Below the pieces are notes generated by a model. The model was not told where the DNA came from. It saw nothing but the letters and a program-made list of their open reading frames with translations, and did not search any database. Both the position numbers and the translations under genes were made by a program. Below, piece by piece: positions 28,580-36,331 of a stretch of DNA of 39,992 nt. This stretch comes from a virus. How positions within the stretch are numbered: position 1 is the stretch's first letter; every line of letters starts with the position of its first letter. The stretch covers positions 1 through 39,992 of the IMG/VR virus record IMGVR_UViG_3300049783_000585; one strand, written 5' to 3'.

Positions 28580-29116
28580 TTACAGTCCTTTGTAAGCAAC
28601 TAAGCGTGCCAGCCATTGTTCTTCTAGTTGATCTGGCACAACATCTTTTTTCGGTTGATCCCGCAAATATTCCTTGCGATATTCATACCGACTATCAATG
28701 ACATCCCGTCGAAAGTTTTCAGCATTGAATTCAACTGGTTCTTTTACATTGAATGCTCTATAAGTCCATGAAGTAGTGTTGTCATTTCCACCACTAGTAA
28801 TTTGATCCACACTGCTCAGCATTGCAACAATCTTGTCAAATAATTCATGATCGCGCATAAATTCGACAAATACTTTCCATGTGCCATCGGCATCAGGGGC
28901 ACTAGAAACTTCGACGTCTAAATGCTCAAGTGCACCAGTTTCAATGAACTGGCTCAAGTCTTTGGCTGGGTCTTCGTAGGTAACATCAAATGCCACGACA
29001 ACGGTATCTTCCACTCCACCAATTTTTGGTTTATGTAGATCAATCATGATGTTGTCGTTGATAAGCCCTTTAAGGTCCTCAAACGCCAGTCCTTCAGATA
29101 TTCTCTTCTGGGCCAT
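28580..29116 (-). CDS. Conserved T4-like hypothetical (178 aa)
   Basis: The ATG at 29116 (MAQKRISEGLAFEDLKGLIN) is preferred; the longer frame is a shadow of the acidic end of the upstream gene. The 178-aa protein has a strand-rich core (TVVVAFDVTYEDPAKDL, LDVEVSSAPDADGTWKVFVE) that I recall from a conserved myovirus protein family of unproven, possibly structural, function. It lies directly upstream of the i-spanin with 3 nt between them. Confidence 0.72.
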   Translation of the reverse strand: MAQKRISEGLAFEDLKGLINDNIMIDLHKPKIGGVEDTVVVAFDVTYEDPAKDLSQFIETGALEHLDVEVSSAPDADGTWKVFVEFMRDHELFDKIVAMLSSVDQITSGGNDNTTSWTYRAFNVKEPVEFNAENFRRDVIDSRYEYRKEYLRDQPKKDVVPDQLEEQWLARLVAYKGL

Positions 29117-29666
29117 TTTGTTCTTCTGATTCTTCTGATTCGTCTTCATCATCATTACGTGCATTTCTATCTACGTCTAGTCCTTGGTCATAGGCATCTA
29201 CAACATCGTCTAGGTCGATTTCACCAGTCATCGCGCTGATTTTCTTAACGTTATAGTCAGTAAGTAGGTGACGTGGCATTACAATTTTAACTACGTATAC
29301 TGTCATTTCTTTTGTCTTTGGAATACGCTTGCCTTCGTGATTAGGGTCATTTACTAAGTCGCTTGTGTTTTTAATCTTTACATTTGAGGTAAGGGTGTCT
29401 TTATTAAAAAATACAAAACACCCATGCTTTGCTAAACGGGTGGCGGCTTCGGGATTTGGCATCTGCATTTCTGGATACATAATATAAACTTCAACCCAAT
29501 ATTTTGAAATGATTGGACCTTTGATGACCTCACCTTTAATCCAGTTCTCATATGCATAGATGTTGAGATCGTCTAACACGCCCTCAAATTCGAGTAACAA
29601 GTCGAGTGTGTTGCGGTTTTTCTTTACGCCACTGATTGTAGCTGCAATTTCATTAATGTCAATCAT
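29094..29666 (-). CDS. Conserved T4-like hypothetical (190 aa)
   Basis: A 190-aa protein of T4-like pattern (TLDLLLEFEGVLDDLNIYAY, YENWIKGEVIKGP, YWVEVYIMYPEMQMP). The last 40 residues are strongly acidic (DDEDESEESEEQNGPEE) and probably disordered. It is transcribed from a CATAAATA late-type motif (29688-29695) and starts the long coupled run through spanins, DnaJ and ClpA. A virion or assembly role is likely from the late control, but not proven. Confidence 0.75.
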   Translation of the reverse strand: MIDINEIAATISGVKKNRNTLDLLLEFEGVLDDLNIYAYENWIKGEVIKGPIISKYWVEVYIMYPEMQMPNPEAATRLAKHGCFVFFNKDTLTSNVKIKNTSDLVNDPNHEGKRIPKTKEMTVYVVKIVMPRHLLTDYNVKKISAMTGEIDLDDVVDAYDQGLDVDRNARNDDEDESEESEEQNGPEENI

Positions 29667-29687
29667 GCATGTATCCTGTCTTTCTAT

Positions 29688-29788
29688 TATTTATGCGTTA
29701 ACCAAAAAGGTGCATATCTATGCCGTTTCAGGCTAATCCCACTAAATATGTATGTGAGTTGTTGGGAGGCGTCTGCGCCAATCAACAA
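29688..29788. promoter_or_regulatory. Divergent late-type motifs and a leader hairpin between the minus genes and phoH
   Basis: Minus-oriented CATAAATA (29688-29695) and plus-oriented ACTAAATA (29741-29748) drive divergent units. For phoH a hairpin TTGTTG...GGCG-TCTG-CGCC...CAACAA (29759-29788, two internal mismatches) precedes the AAGGGAG site and a GTG start at 29803. Confidence 0.5.
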
Positions 29789-29802
29789 GGGAGAACAATC
29801 AC

Positions 29803-30534
29803 GTGTCAAAAAACAGAAGAAGAGCCAATAAGGCTCAACAACAAGAACAACCAAACCAAGTAATTGAATTTGGAAAGTTCAAAAAACGCGAAAACAAGGT
29901 TAACATCTTGCCTCAAAACTTAGCTCAGGAAGACTATCTCGCTCTTCTTGATGACCTCAGTGTAGACATCGTATTCGCCACAGGGCCAGCTGGTACAGGT
30001 AAAACTATGATTGCCGTGCTAACAGCTATTAAAGCTCTAAAAGAAGGTGTATGCGAAAAAATCGTTGTAACACGCCCCGCAGTTAGTGTGGATGAACAAC
30101 ACGGATTTTTGCCAGGAACGCTAGTTGAAAAAATGGCTCCTTGGACTCGTCCAATCTTCGATGTCTTCGAAGAATACTATTCCCCAAAAGAGATCGAACA
30201 CATGATCTCAGAAAACATTATTGAAATTGCCCCACTCGCATACATGCGTGGACGCACATTCAAAAATGCTTGGATTCTAGCTGACGAAATGCAGAACGCA
30301 ACACCTAATCAAATGAAGATGTTGCTTACTCGCATCGGTACAAACAGCCGTATCATCGTTACAGGTGATGTCACACAGCATGATAGGGGATTTGAGGCTA
30401 ATGGTCTACGCGACTTTATTGCTCGCATTCCGACCAACAATACTAGGATCGACGCAGTTCAATTTGAACATTCTGACGTCGAACGACACCCCGCTGTGAA
30501 GGAGGTTCTAGCCATTTATGGCGACGAAGATTAA
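29803..30534 (+). CDS. phoH: PhoH-like ATPase
   Basis: A 243-aa PhoH-family P-loop ATPase. Walker A is GPAGTGKT (61-68), Walker B ILADEMQN (158-165), with the PhoH-type segments VVTRPAVSVDEQHGFLPG and VTGDVTQHD. Length matches other phage copies. The N-terminus is basic (KNRRRANKAQ). Start is GTG at 29803 with AAGGGAG. It is the only clear plus-strand gene, converging with the HAD gene at its 3' end (4-nt overlap). PhoH is common in marine phages; linked historically to phosphate starvation, its biochemical role is nucleic-acid-related ATPase activity. Confidence 0.93.
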   Translation: MSKNRRRANKAQQQEQPNQVIEFGKFKKRENKVNILPQNLAQEDYLALLDDLSVDIVFATGPAGTGKTMIAVLTAIKALKEGVCEKIVVTRPAVSVDEQHGFLPGTLVEKMAPWTRPIFDVFEEYYSPKEIEHMISENIIEIAPLAYMRGRTFKNAWILADEMQNATPNQMKMLLTRIGTNSRIIVTGDVTQHDRGFEANGLRDFIARIPTNNTRIDAVQFEHSDVERHPAVKEVLAIYGDED

Positions 30535-31124
30535 TCACTATCTAGAATAAAGTTGCAGATGTCCGACCAACAACTCACACGTTTAGTCCCCCAGACATCA
30601 TCCTGATTATACAAGTGGTCCATTAGATACACGTCTAGGCCCATATTAAAGCCGTCAGTGGCATGTGAAGAGGAATCCTCTACCCAAGGTAGGCCACTGC
30701 CACGATATGGCTCTAGGGCGGCTCGTTTGTCGCCGTTCAACTTTACTACGGTCAGATCAACAAACACATCATGTCCGAACAACCTGTCCAAATTCATTTG
30801 ACGCAACTCTTTGGCATACGGGTCAGTTCCCATTGCCGTGATTGCATGAAACTTGTATCCAGCTTCAACCAATCTAGCTACACCAGACCGTGCATCGCGA
30901 AATGCTGGCAGACTTAGCATCCAGCTTGAACCATTGAATTCAATGATATCACGCATCGCCTGTTCTGCTGACAGTCCTTCGTAATGTTCGTGCAAAGAAT
31001 ACGTATTGCTGTAAAGCTTAACATGGCCACGAGATTGCATCCATTCATGGAAGGCTTGTTCCCACCATAACACTACCCCGTCGCAGTCTGTTAAAATAAT
31101 TTTACTGTCTTTGTTGTATGTCAT
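30531..31124 (-). CDS. HAD-superfamily phosphatase
   Basis: A 197-aa HAD protein with motif I ILTDCDGVVLWW (second Asp changed to Gly-Val context, DCDGV intact), motif II in the Rossmann core (FHAITAMGTD), a Lys in VVKLNGDKRAAL and motif IV WVEDSSSHA. Nucleotidase-type HADs of this form occur in T4-like phages. Substrate unknown; 5'-nucleotide or phosphopolynucleotide are possible. It converges with phoH, sharing a 4-nt 3' overlap. Confidence 0.85.
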   Translation of the reverse strand: MTYNKDSKIILTDCDGVVLWWEQAFHEWMQSRGHVKLYSNTYSLHEHYEGLSAEQAMRDIIEFNGSSWMLSLPAFRDARSGVARLVEAGYKFHAITAMGTDPYAKELRQMNLDRLFGHDVFVDLTVVKLNGDKRAALEPYRGSGLPWVEDSSSHATDGFNMGLDVYLMDHLYNQDDVWGTKRVSCWSDICNFILDSD

Positions 31125-31146
31125 GGTAGGTCCTTATTTGTTTCTT

Positions 31147-31329
31147 TTAGTTAGATTGTGCCGGAACACAATCGTCCCCGACATACTGCATGCCAGACTG
31201 AGTCATACATGCAGCAATTCTTTCAGATATTGGATCATTCGTAAATATGACCATTACACACATAGCGCTAAAAATACCCACCGCCATAATACCAAACCAT
31301 TTTGCATCATTACTGTTGTTACTTGCCAT
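31147..31329 (-). CDS. Small single-pass membrane protein (60 aa)
   Basis: The start is ATG 31329 (GAGGAAG upstream); it overlaps the stop of the upstream gene as TAATG. A single hydrophobic helix (WFGIMAVGIFSAMCVMVIF) is followed by a short domain with two Cys (CMTQSGMQYVGDDC) that could form a periplasmic disulphide. No function recognised. Confidence 0.78.
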   Translation of the reverse strand: MASNNSNDAKWFGIMAVGIFSAMCVMVIFTNDPISERIAACMTQSGMQYVGDDCVPAQSN

Positions 31330-31592
31330 TATACTTCTTCCTCGATCACGTTTTCCCAACGGAAGCTGCGCCAACCCTTAGCATTAATGTCCCAAACACT
31401 TTGTACAGCGGGATTGTCCTTGCGCACAGGCTTGGTTACAGCTTCGGACTGCTCAGTCAACATTAGCTTTGGTGGCAACAGAGTTTCATTCAACGTGCAT
31501 TGCATGTCACGACGTTCACCATTTACTTTGGTAAAGCTTACTGTAACCACACCATCGCGCAGTTGTTCTAGAAGTTTTTGTTTAGTTGTCAT
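31329..31592 (-). CDS. DUF2693 / WYL_2-like small SH3-barrel protein
   Basis: An 87-aa protein matching a widely distributed phage and bacterial family (LRDGVVTVSFTKVNGERRDM, CTLNETLLPP, VWDINAKGWRSFRWENV) annotated as DUF2693, an Sm-like SH3 barrel. Members are thought to bind nucleic acid or act in regulation, without clear proof. It is coupled to both neighbours by ATGA/TAATG overlaps. Confidence 0.8.
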   Translation of the reverse strand: MTTKQKLLEQLRDGVVTVSFTKVNGERRDMQCTLNETLLPPKLMLTEQSEAVTKPVRKDNPAVQSVWDINAKGWRSFRWENVIEEEV

Positions 31593-32119
31593 AAGTTTGT
31601 TTCCAATTTGTACATTGTTTGTGCTTCGGCGTAGTTGTATATATAAGTAGGTAAATCAATATTAGGCTTACCATACACATTTATTGATTGAATCGTCATC
31701 AAGCTTGCGTGGTCGTAATATAACTCAAATACGAATTTGTAGCTATTATTACATTCAATTGCCCATTTGTCAAGCCTAGTTTCGCCCCAGTCTAGAAAAA
31801 TATCGTACATCATGTCAGCAGTTACCACTTTAAACTCATCGTTTAATGCATTTGACATAGATAATAATTCGGCGCGGCTTGGTGTGTCATAAACCTCATC
31901 AAACAGGTCGTAACCCAAACTTGTAGTGCGCGAACACGATCTAAGCTTAAATATCTCCACCATGTCCTCCCCTCCCAGTTTACGGACATACAGGTTTATT
32001 TGGTCATGTCTGGTACCATAAATTATAGCATTAAGTCTGTGGTGACGGCTTTCTTTCGCTGCATATGCAAGCTGTGCTTTTTTGAGAGTTATTATTTGTT
32101 TAAGTTTTGGGTATGCCAT
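31589..32119 (-). CDS. Hypothetical protein (176 aa)
   Basis: A 176-aa soluble protein, basic at the N-terminus (LKQIITLKKAQLAYAAKESR) and otherwise rich in Tyr and Asn. The stop overlaps the start of the DUF2693 gene by 4 nt. No family recognised. It lies in an early-type operon led by the promoter at 32673-32701. Confidence 0.72.
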   Translation of the reverse strand: MAYPKLKQIITLKKAQLAYAAKESRHHRLNAIIYGTRHDQINLYVRKLGGEDMVEIFKLRSCSRTTSLGYDLFDEVYDTPSRAELLSMSNALNDEFKVVTADMMYDIFLDWGETRLDKWAIECNNSYKFVFELYYDHASLMTIQSINVYGKPNIDLPTYIYNYAEAQTMYKLETNL

Positions 32120-32133
32120 GGTCCGTCCTCTAA

Positions 32134-32658
32134 TTAATAGTGCATTAGTTTGGTCATGGTAAATGCACCGCCATATTCTTTGTCAAATTCTGCACGTGAT
32201 GTATTAAGAGGCACGTGAACACTGGTCATCAGTGCGTAATCAGTGTAGGACCCGTTTGACGCGTTCATGTCATTTGTCATACTGACGGGACTCCTATACC
32301 ATTTAGATGTCATCCAATGTTGATCAAATGTGCTTTCCAACCATTCTTCAAAAACAGTTGCTGGCCACTGGTTATCAATGCGCCTACTAAGCCTGCAATC
32401 CATAGAGTCCCGTGTTCGTGTCTCAATCTCAGTGACAAGCCAATCCATTGTTCTTTTAGAATCTTTATACAGGGCGTTGTTTCGCAGCATGTGATATGGG
32501 ATGACTGAACTGATTTTAAATACAAGGGCACTGTCCTGTTGCACTGCGTCGTCATACGTAATCGTTGCATGGGGGTAATATAACCGTTGCCCAGCGAGGG
32601 CAGTGATATATAATTCTTCCTGCAATTGTGCGAGGTCTGGTTCTTCATGGGTCATCAT
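32134..32658 (-). CDS. Hypothetical protein (174 aa)
   Basis: A 174-aa acidic soluble protein (EEPDLAQLQEELYITALAGQ; C-terminal GGAFTMTKLMHY). It is the first gene after an early-type promoter and has an AAAAGGAAAAATG start region. The C-terminal FTMTKL ending resembles the short-family ending seen at the right end of the window. No function recognised. Confidence 0.72.
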   Translation of the reverse strand: MMTHEEPDLAQLQEELYITALAGQRLYYPHATITYDDAVQQDSALVFKISSVIPYHMLRNNALYKDSKRTMDWLVTEIETRTRDSMDCRLSRRIDNQWPATVFEEWLESTFDQHWMTSKWYRSPVSMTNDMNASNGSYTDYALMTSVHVPLNTSRAEFDKEYGGAFTMTKLMHY

Positions 32659-32672
32659 TTTTCCTTTTTATT

Positions 32673-32701
32673 ACTATAACAAAAATTACAGTCTATGTCA
32701 A
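32673..32701 (-). promoter_or_regulatory. Early-type promoter
   Basis: TTGACA (32696-32701), 17 bp, TATAGT (32673-32678). The -35 contains the TGA of the gene at 32698-33132. It drives the run of small genes down to the HAD phosphatase region. Confidence 0.78.
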
Positions 32702-33132
32702 GTGATGAGTTTTAGCACATCTGCGTCTAAACCAGCCATCTTTAGCAAAATCATGATTTCGTCCCATTGTTCTTTGATTTCAGGATGTTCGTCAAGCACC
32801 ATACGCAATTGTCCTGTTTGGCTTTGGTATCGAGTTACAATTTGTTGGGTTTGGAGCAGGTCCAACGCGACTTTGTTGGATTGACGTTTGTAATGGTCGT
32901 GTTCGTTTTGCAGGTTTACCATATCGAGGACCTTCTTGGAATTCATACGCAAATCCCACACTACGTCTTCTGCGGATTGTTCAGTCCGATAATATGGAAT
33001 GCGATCCGATGAAAGCGACCCATGGTACGTGTATTCAGTTCGGCGTTCAGTATGACGGGCATCAAGCACAATAATTCCTGCGTCACTAAGCAAACGCGTC
33101 ATGTGGTCGATTTTATCAGAGTAATTTGTCAT
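32698..33132 (-). CDS. Conserved phage hypothetical downstream of the clamp loader
   Basis: A 144-aa helical protein (AEDVVWDLRMNSKKVLDMVN, then a coiled-coil stretch and QWDEIMILLKMAGLDADV). The pattern is familiar from cyanophage-type genomes but unnamed. It follows the clamp loader with a 1-nt overlap, the position of T4 gp62 (the small clamp-loader subunit, 187 aa), but no gp62 similarity is visible, so replacing gp62 is only a possibility. Confidence 0.75.
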   Translation of the reverse strand: MTNYSDKIDHMTRLLSDAGIIVLDARHTERRTEYTYHGSLSSDRIPYYRTEQSAEDVVWDLRMNSKKVLDMVNLQNEHDHYKRQSNKVALDLLQTQQIVTRYQSQTGQLRMVLDEHPEIKEQWDEIMILLKMAGLDADVLKLIT

Positions 33133-34055
33133 TAAATATTCTCCAATTCACACATTGTGGCTGAGAAGTTAATTTCGGGGTCAGCAACCGACACATGTTT
33201 TACCATACCGTCACGAATGATCATGATAGCCTTGTCTTGTTGTTCCGGTGTTGCCCCAAAGAAATCTAAGTTGCGATACAGAAACTTAAACATATCCTCA
33301 AAATCTTCGGGGGTAGCATTCCTACAAATGAGATCACGTGCTGCACGCAATTTCTTATTACGAAATAATGCAACCATTTGCAAGCGCCAATCGCTAGTAG
33401 AACTATCAGCCGCATCGGGTGGCATCAGTTTGCCATTTGTAACATTTTGCTGCACAGCATTGATGGTCTTGCGCAGGTCTGGATAGGTTGCTCGAACATA
33501 TAAGTCGATGGTCTCCAAGTCAATCTCTACGTTTTCGGTAATGAGAATTTCTGCGACACGAGCAGTGAAATCAGACTGGTCTTGATTGCTGATATAGAAT
33601 TCTTGGCTTCTGCTTTTGATCGCAGGAATGATCTTGTGGGCATAGTTACAGGTAAGAATGAAACGTACCACTGAGGAATATTCCTCCATTACACCGCGCA
33701 ACGCTGCCTGACCGTTTGGTGAGATATAGTCGGCCTCGTCTAGCAGGACGATCTTGAAGTCGCCCCACGCCATTGTACTAGAAAATCGTGTCACACGGTC
33801 GCGGATCAAATCCACGCCATTGTCACGGCTTGCGTTGATATACATGAAGTCTGCGTCTTGGATGCCAAGCTCGCTTACCAATACTCTGGCAAGAGTGGTT
33901 TTTCCTGTCCCAGGCCCACCATGGAACAACAGGTGAGGGATACTTTTATCAGCAACCCAGCCTTCAATAATTTTCTTTTGTTGGGGGTCTTTGAAGACAT
34001 ATTCGTCAACTGTGGTTGGGCGATATTGCTCAACCCATAAAGCATGTATGGCCAT
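33132..34055 (-). CDS. 44: Clamp loader ATPase (gp44-like)
   Basis: A 307-aa AAA+ protein (T4 gp44 is 319 aa) that opens and loads the sliding clamp. The N-terminus has the RFC-family YRP motif (EQYRPTTVDEYV). Walker A is GGPGTGKT (46-53), Walker B LLDEAD (104-109), sensor 1 LTCNYAH (134-140). The conserved SRC box is SRS here (148-150), with Cys replaced by Ser while the arginine finger is kept. It starts 3 nt after the gene at 34059-34259 in a replication and chaperone cluster. Confidence 0.94.
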   Translation of the reverse strand: MAIHALWVEQYRPTTVDEYVFKDPQQKKIIEGWVADKSIPHLLFHGGPGTGKTTLARVLVSELGIQDADFMYINASRDNGVDLIRDRVTRFSSTMAWGDFKIVLLDEADYISPNGQAALRGVMEEYSSVVRFILTCNYAHKIIPAIKSRSQEFYISNQDQSDFTARVAEILITENVEIDLETIDLYVRATYPDLRKTINAVQQNVTNGKLMPPDAADSSTSDWRLQMVALFRNKKLRAARDLICRNATPEDFEDMFKFLYRNLDFFGATPEQQDKAIMIIRDGMVKHVSVADPEINFSATMCELENI

Positions 34056-34058
34056 GGC

Positions 34059-34259
34059 TTATCCTTTTAGTGTGTGTGTAGGTGAAATATCATTGTCATA
34101 TAGTTGAGCCATTTGCCGCCAAAGAAACTCTCTTTCTTCGGTTGTAAATCCTTGGCCCCAGCCGTCTTTTTCTAGGCCATATGAGTGGTCCCACGTGTAG
34201 CACATACCTGTAATAGTGCTTTCACGTGTGGCGGTTGGATTAGGCGAGGGGGTTGACAT
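34059..34259 (-). CDS. Small conserved phage protein (66 aa)
   Basis: A 66-aa protein whose core (MCYTWDHSYGLEKDGWGQGF followed by TTEEREFLWRQMAQL) matches a small family frequently found beside replication genes of marine T4-like phages. It starts 20 nt inside the end of the co-chaperonin gene; an internal ATG (34205, residue 19) is the alternative. Function unknown. Confidence 0.75.
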   Translation of the reverse strand: MSTPSPNPTATRESTITGMCYTWDHSYGLEKDGWGQGFTTEEREFLWRQMAQLYDNDISPTHTLKG

Positions 34260-34554
34260 CTGAGGTTCCCATCAAGGATTCATTGTCAAGCAAGAATAGC
34301 TTGTCTGCCTCACGTAGTGTGCCGTCAATGTCTAGCCCGCGTGACCAGCGACCATGGGGTACAAGCACAAAACTGCCAGCTTGCAGGTCTTTCTGCTCTG
34401 GCCCGACACAAATAACTTCGAACCAACGAGGACGAATAGATTCTTCGCCCAAATTGCGCTCAGTTAAAATGATGCCATTGACGTTGCGCTCTTGGCCGAC
34501 AGGTTCTAGCATTTTAGCCATTACGTTGTCGCGGATTGGTGTAATTTTTCTCAT
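34240..34554 (-). CDS. 31: Co-chaperonin (gp31/GroES-like)
   Basis: A 104-aa GroES-fold protein. T4 gp31 replaces host GroES on GroEL to fold the large capsid protein. The pattern of the phage family is clear: ITPIRDNVMAKMLEPVG, GIILTERNLG, RPRWFEVICVGPEQ, then GSFVLVPHGRWSRGL and a C-terminal domain. The mobile loop region (residues 13-27) is where GroEL would bind. It is coupled to the genes at 34551-34733 (ATGA) and 34059-34259. Confidence 0.88.
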   Translation of the reverse strand: MRKITPIRDNVMAKMLEPVGQERNVNGIILTERNLGEESIRPRWFEVICVGPEQKDLQAGSFVLVPHGRWSRGLDIDGTLREADKLFLLDNESLMGTSDVNPLA

Positions 34555-34733
34555 TTGTCATTTCCTGTATGAAGCTTCGCAATAAATGTTTTGTCTTGGT
34601 AAACTACATTGTAGCAATTAGTATCATTTGTTGGCTTAAATAAAAGCTGCTCTTCAATTAACATTTCCAATGTAGCTTTATCATCAGAAGGGGCATTGCC
34701 ATTCACCCATTCTACTCTTATATTATGTGTCAT
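34551..34733 (-). CDS. Small hypothetical protein (60 aa)
   Basis: A 60-aa soluble protein (IRVEWVNGNAPSDDKATLEM) between the co-chaperonin and the 129-aa gene, overlapping the former by 4 nt and abutting the latter. The compact fit supports a real gene; no family recognised. Confidence 0.7.
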   Translation of the reverse strand: MTHNIRVEWVNGNAPSDDKATLEMLIEEQLLFKPTNDTNCYNVVYQDKTFIAKLHTGNDK

Positions 34734-35123
34734 TTAGATTTCCTCTACTTCCATGCTACCGTCGCCATATTCGATTTCAACGTATTTGGTACCATCGTCG
34801 CGGGTCTTTTCTTTTCGGCTAACTACACTTAGCACTTCGTCTTCAGTCACTGAAATTTCCAAGTCTGCCTTTTTATCACGGGCTTTTTTGGCTGGGGCGG
34901 TTGGCACGTCGCTTAGTTTGCGCATTTCTGGTGCAGTTGTGGTGTCATGTTGAGCACGTGCCTTAGCTTGGACAGTTTGCAGTACATTGCCGCCACTATC
35001 AACACGATCACCTCTGCCATTCATTTTTTCATTACCAGGCGAAACAGCCCGTTCATTTTCATGTTGTTTTGCTAGTGCACCCATGTCGATTACACGGCCT
35101 TTTGCAGTCTTTACTTGCTTCAT
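34734..35123 (-). CDS. Conserved disordered phage protein (129 aa)
   Basis: A 129-aa polar protein with a motif order I know from marine T4-like phages (VKTAKGRVIDMGALAKQHEN, RAVSPGNEKMNGRGDRVDSG). The middle is Lys/Ala/Pro-rich and likely disordered, and the C-terminus acidic with strands (KYVEIEYGDGSMEVEE). Overlap of 4 nt with the gene upstream. Some relatives lie among virion genes; function unproven. Confidence 0.75.
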   Translation of the reverse strand: MKQVKTAKGRVIDMGALAKQHENERAVSPGNEKMNGRGDRVDSGGNVLQTVQAKARAQHDTTTAPEMRKLSDVPTAPAKKARDKKADLEISVTEDEVLSVVSRKEKTRDDGTKYVEIEYGDGSMEVEEI

Positions 35124-35632
35124 TTTAAGAATTCCTTTATATCAAGATCATATTTAATTGAGTCAATTCGATGTACATTTAATAAAAATAACACATATGA
35201 GCTACAGCTGCTGCCACGGCCTACTCCCCATATTTGATTATTTTTACGCAACGTATCTACGAAATATTTCATCCATTTTAGAACACCCATCATATCACGT
35301 TTATCAAACTCTACTAGCTCTAGCTGTACTCGTTCAATTTGGACGGCGTTCGTGCATTTACTTAGCAGATAATTCTCTAGGTCAAATTTCATGTACTCTT
35401 CTGGCAGATACCAATCAGATACATTTTCCTGCATGAATTGCTCTACAGAGCTTGTGCTTTCTTCGGTCCAGTCTTCGACGGGCGATAAGTCATAATTTAC
35501 ACAATGTCGGTTGTATTGCTGTATCCATGCTGGATTATCGACTACTATGCAACTGACGTTTTGGCCACGATACAATACGTCCACCATGTCGTCCTCTGAG
35601 ATAACAATTTGCTGTAATGCGTTAGTTCTCAT
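35120..35632 (-). CDS. Short protein with DNA polymerase III alpha (DnaE) signature
   Basis: The ATG at 35632 overlaps the upstream stop as ATGA; a GTG at 35641 is the alternative. The 170-aa protein ends with IWGVGRGSSCSSYVLFLLN followed by RIDSIKYDLDIKEFL, which matches the GRGSSAGSLVAYLL...I.PIKY.LLFERFL segment of bacterial DnaE, where it is part of the palm/thumb. The DnaE catalytic Asp residues (PDID) are absent, so polymerase activity is unlikely. It may be a remnant or a repurposed DNA- or clamp-binding module. Confidence 0.72.
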   Translation of the reverse strand: MRTNALQQIVISEDDMVDVLYRGQNVSCIVVDNPAWIQQYNRHCVNYDLSPVEDWTEESTSSVEQFMQENVSDWYLPEEYMKFDLENYLLSKCTNAVQIERVQLELVEFDKRDMMGVLKWMKYFVDTLRKNNQIWGVGRGSSCSSYVLFLLNVHRIDSIKYDLDIKEFLK

Positions 35633-35856
35633 ACAATCCACTGTTCTCCGTCATCATTGTCTTTGCTTTCGCGATGACGCTGCATTTCAGTTTCATTATA
35701 TAAGTCCAACTGTAGTTCTTCGATCATACGATCAATTTGCATCATAAGATCGCCGCTTGCGCCGCCGCTGTATGCTTTTAGGCGTTTGCCCAGCAATAAT
35801 TGTAATTTAGCGTCGATCTCTTGAACAGGATTTAATTTGGGTTTCTTTTTTGCCAT
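35629..35856 (-). CDS. Small conserved hypothetical (75 aa)
   Basis: The ATG at 35856 gives MAKKKPKLNPVQEIDAKLQL; the longer frame to 35901 overlaps mazG and is not supported. The protein is helical with an acidic C-terminus. It sits 4 nt after the mazG stop. The pattern is seen in related phages; no function known. Confidence 0.75.
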   Translation of the reverse strand: MAKKKPKLNPVQEIDAKLQLLLGKRLKAYSGGASGDLMMQIDRMIEELQLDLYNETEMQRHRESKDNDDGEQWIV

Positions 35857-35860
35857 GCTG

Positions 35861-36265
35861 CTATACGTCGCCTTCGGCCCGATTTTCTGCACGTTCAACA
35901 CTGAATGATCCCTCAGGATAGCGTGCTTCTAGTTTTGCGACATTTTGCTTGATAACGTCATTGGGGTCAAGGTTCATTGCCTGACAAGACATCATCCAAT
36001 AAAAGATAATGTCACCTAGTTCTTTTTCCATGTGCTTATGCACTTCTGGAGTCAACTCTTTGCCATGCCAATTTAATTTCTTGACAAGCTCAGAAAATTC
36101 GCCGCTTTCGCCTGCAAGTCCTGTGCTGCCTGTTAGTAGCAATACTGGGTTAATACCTACGTTTTGAAGGTCATGAAGACGGTTGACGAATAGGTCAAGG
36201 CTTGTGCTTACTTCGCTTGTGACGCCAGCCACAAATGTGTCATAGCGTGATAAATCTGCTGTCAT
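35861..36265 (-). CDS. mazG: MazG-like nucleotide pyrophosphohydrolase
   Basis: The ATG at 36265 has AAGGAAAACAAT upstream, so 134 aa. MazG proteins hydrolyse dNTPs or (p)ppGpp-related nucleotides. The all-alpha NTP-PPase core is visible: GLAGESGEFSELVKK (about 49-63) and EKELGDIIFYW (about 80-90), which give the EExxE/ExxD metal site. C-terminal KLEARYPEGSF is also conserved in phage versions. Led by a weak sigma70-type promoter (36290-36318). Phage MazG is common in marine myoviruses. Confidence 0.88.
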   Translation of the reverse strand: MTADLSRYDTFVAGVTSEVSTSLDLFVNRLHDLQNVGINPVLLLTGSTGLAGESGEFSELVKKLNWHGKELTPEVHKHMEKELGDIIFYWMMSCQAMNLDPNDVIKQNVAKLEARYPEGSFSVERAENRAEGDV

Positions 36266-36289
36266 ATTGTTTTCCTTATGATATAATGT

Positions 36290-36318
36290 ATTGTACACTG
36301 TAACTCATTGAAATGCAA
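36290..36318 (-). promoter_or_regulatory. Weak sigma70-type promoter for mazG
   Basis: TTGCAT (36313-36318), 17 bp, TACAAT (36290-36295), upstream of an AAGGA site and ATG. Confidence 0.5.
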
Positions 36319-36331
36319 CCACTATTTTAGA

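Noticed and set aside
31111-31650. 179-aa plus-strand open frame
   Set aside because: It is opposite three well-supported small genes and has a His/Cys/Ser-rich shadow-like composition.
32698-33132. gp62 small clamp-loader subunit by position after gp44
   Set aside because: Length (144 aa) and visible motifs do not match T4 gp62; only the position fits.
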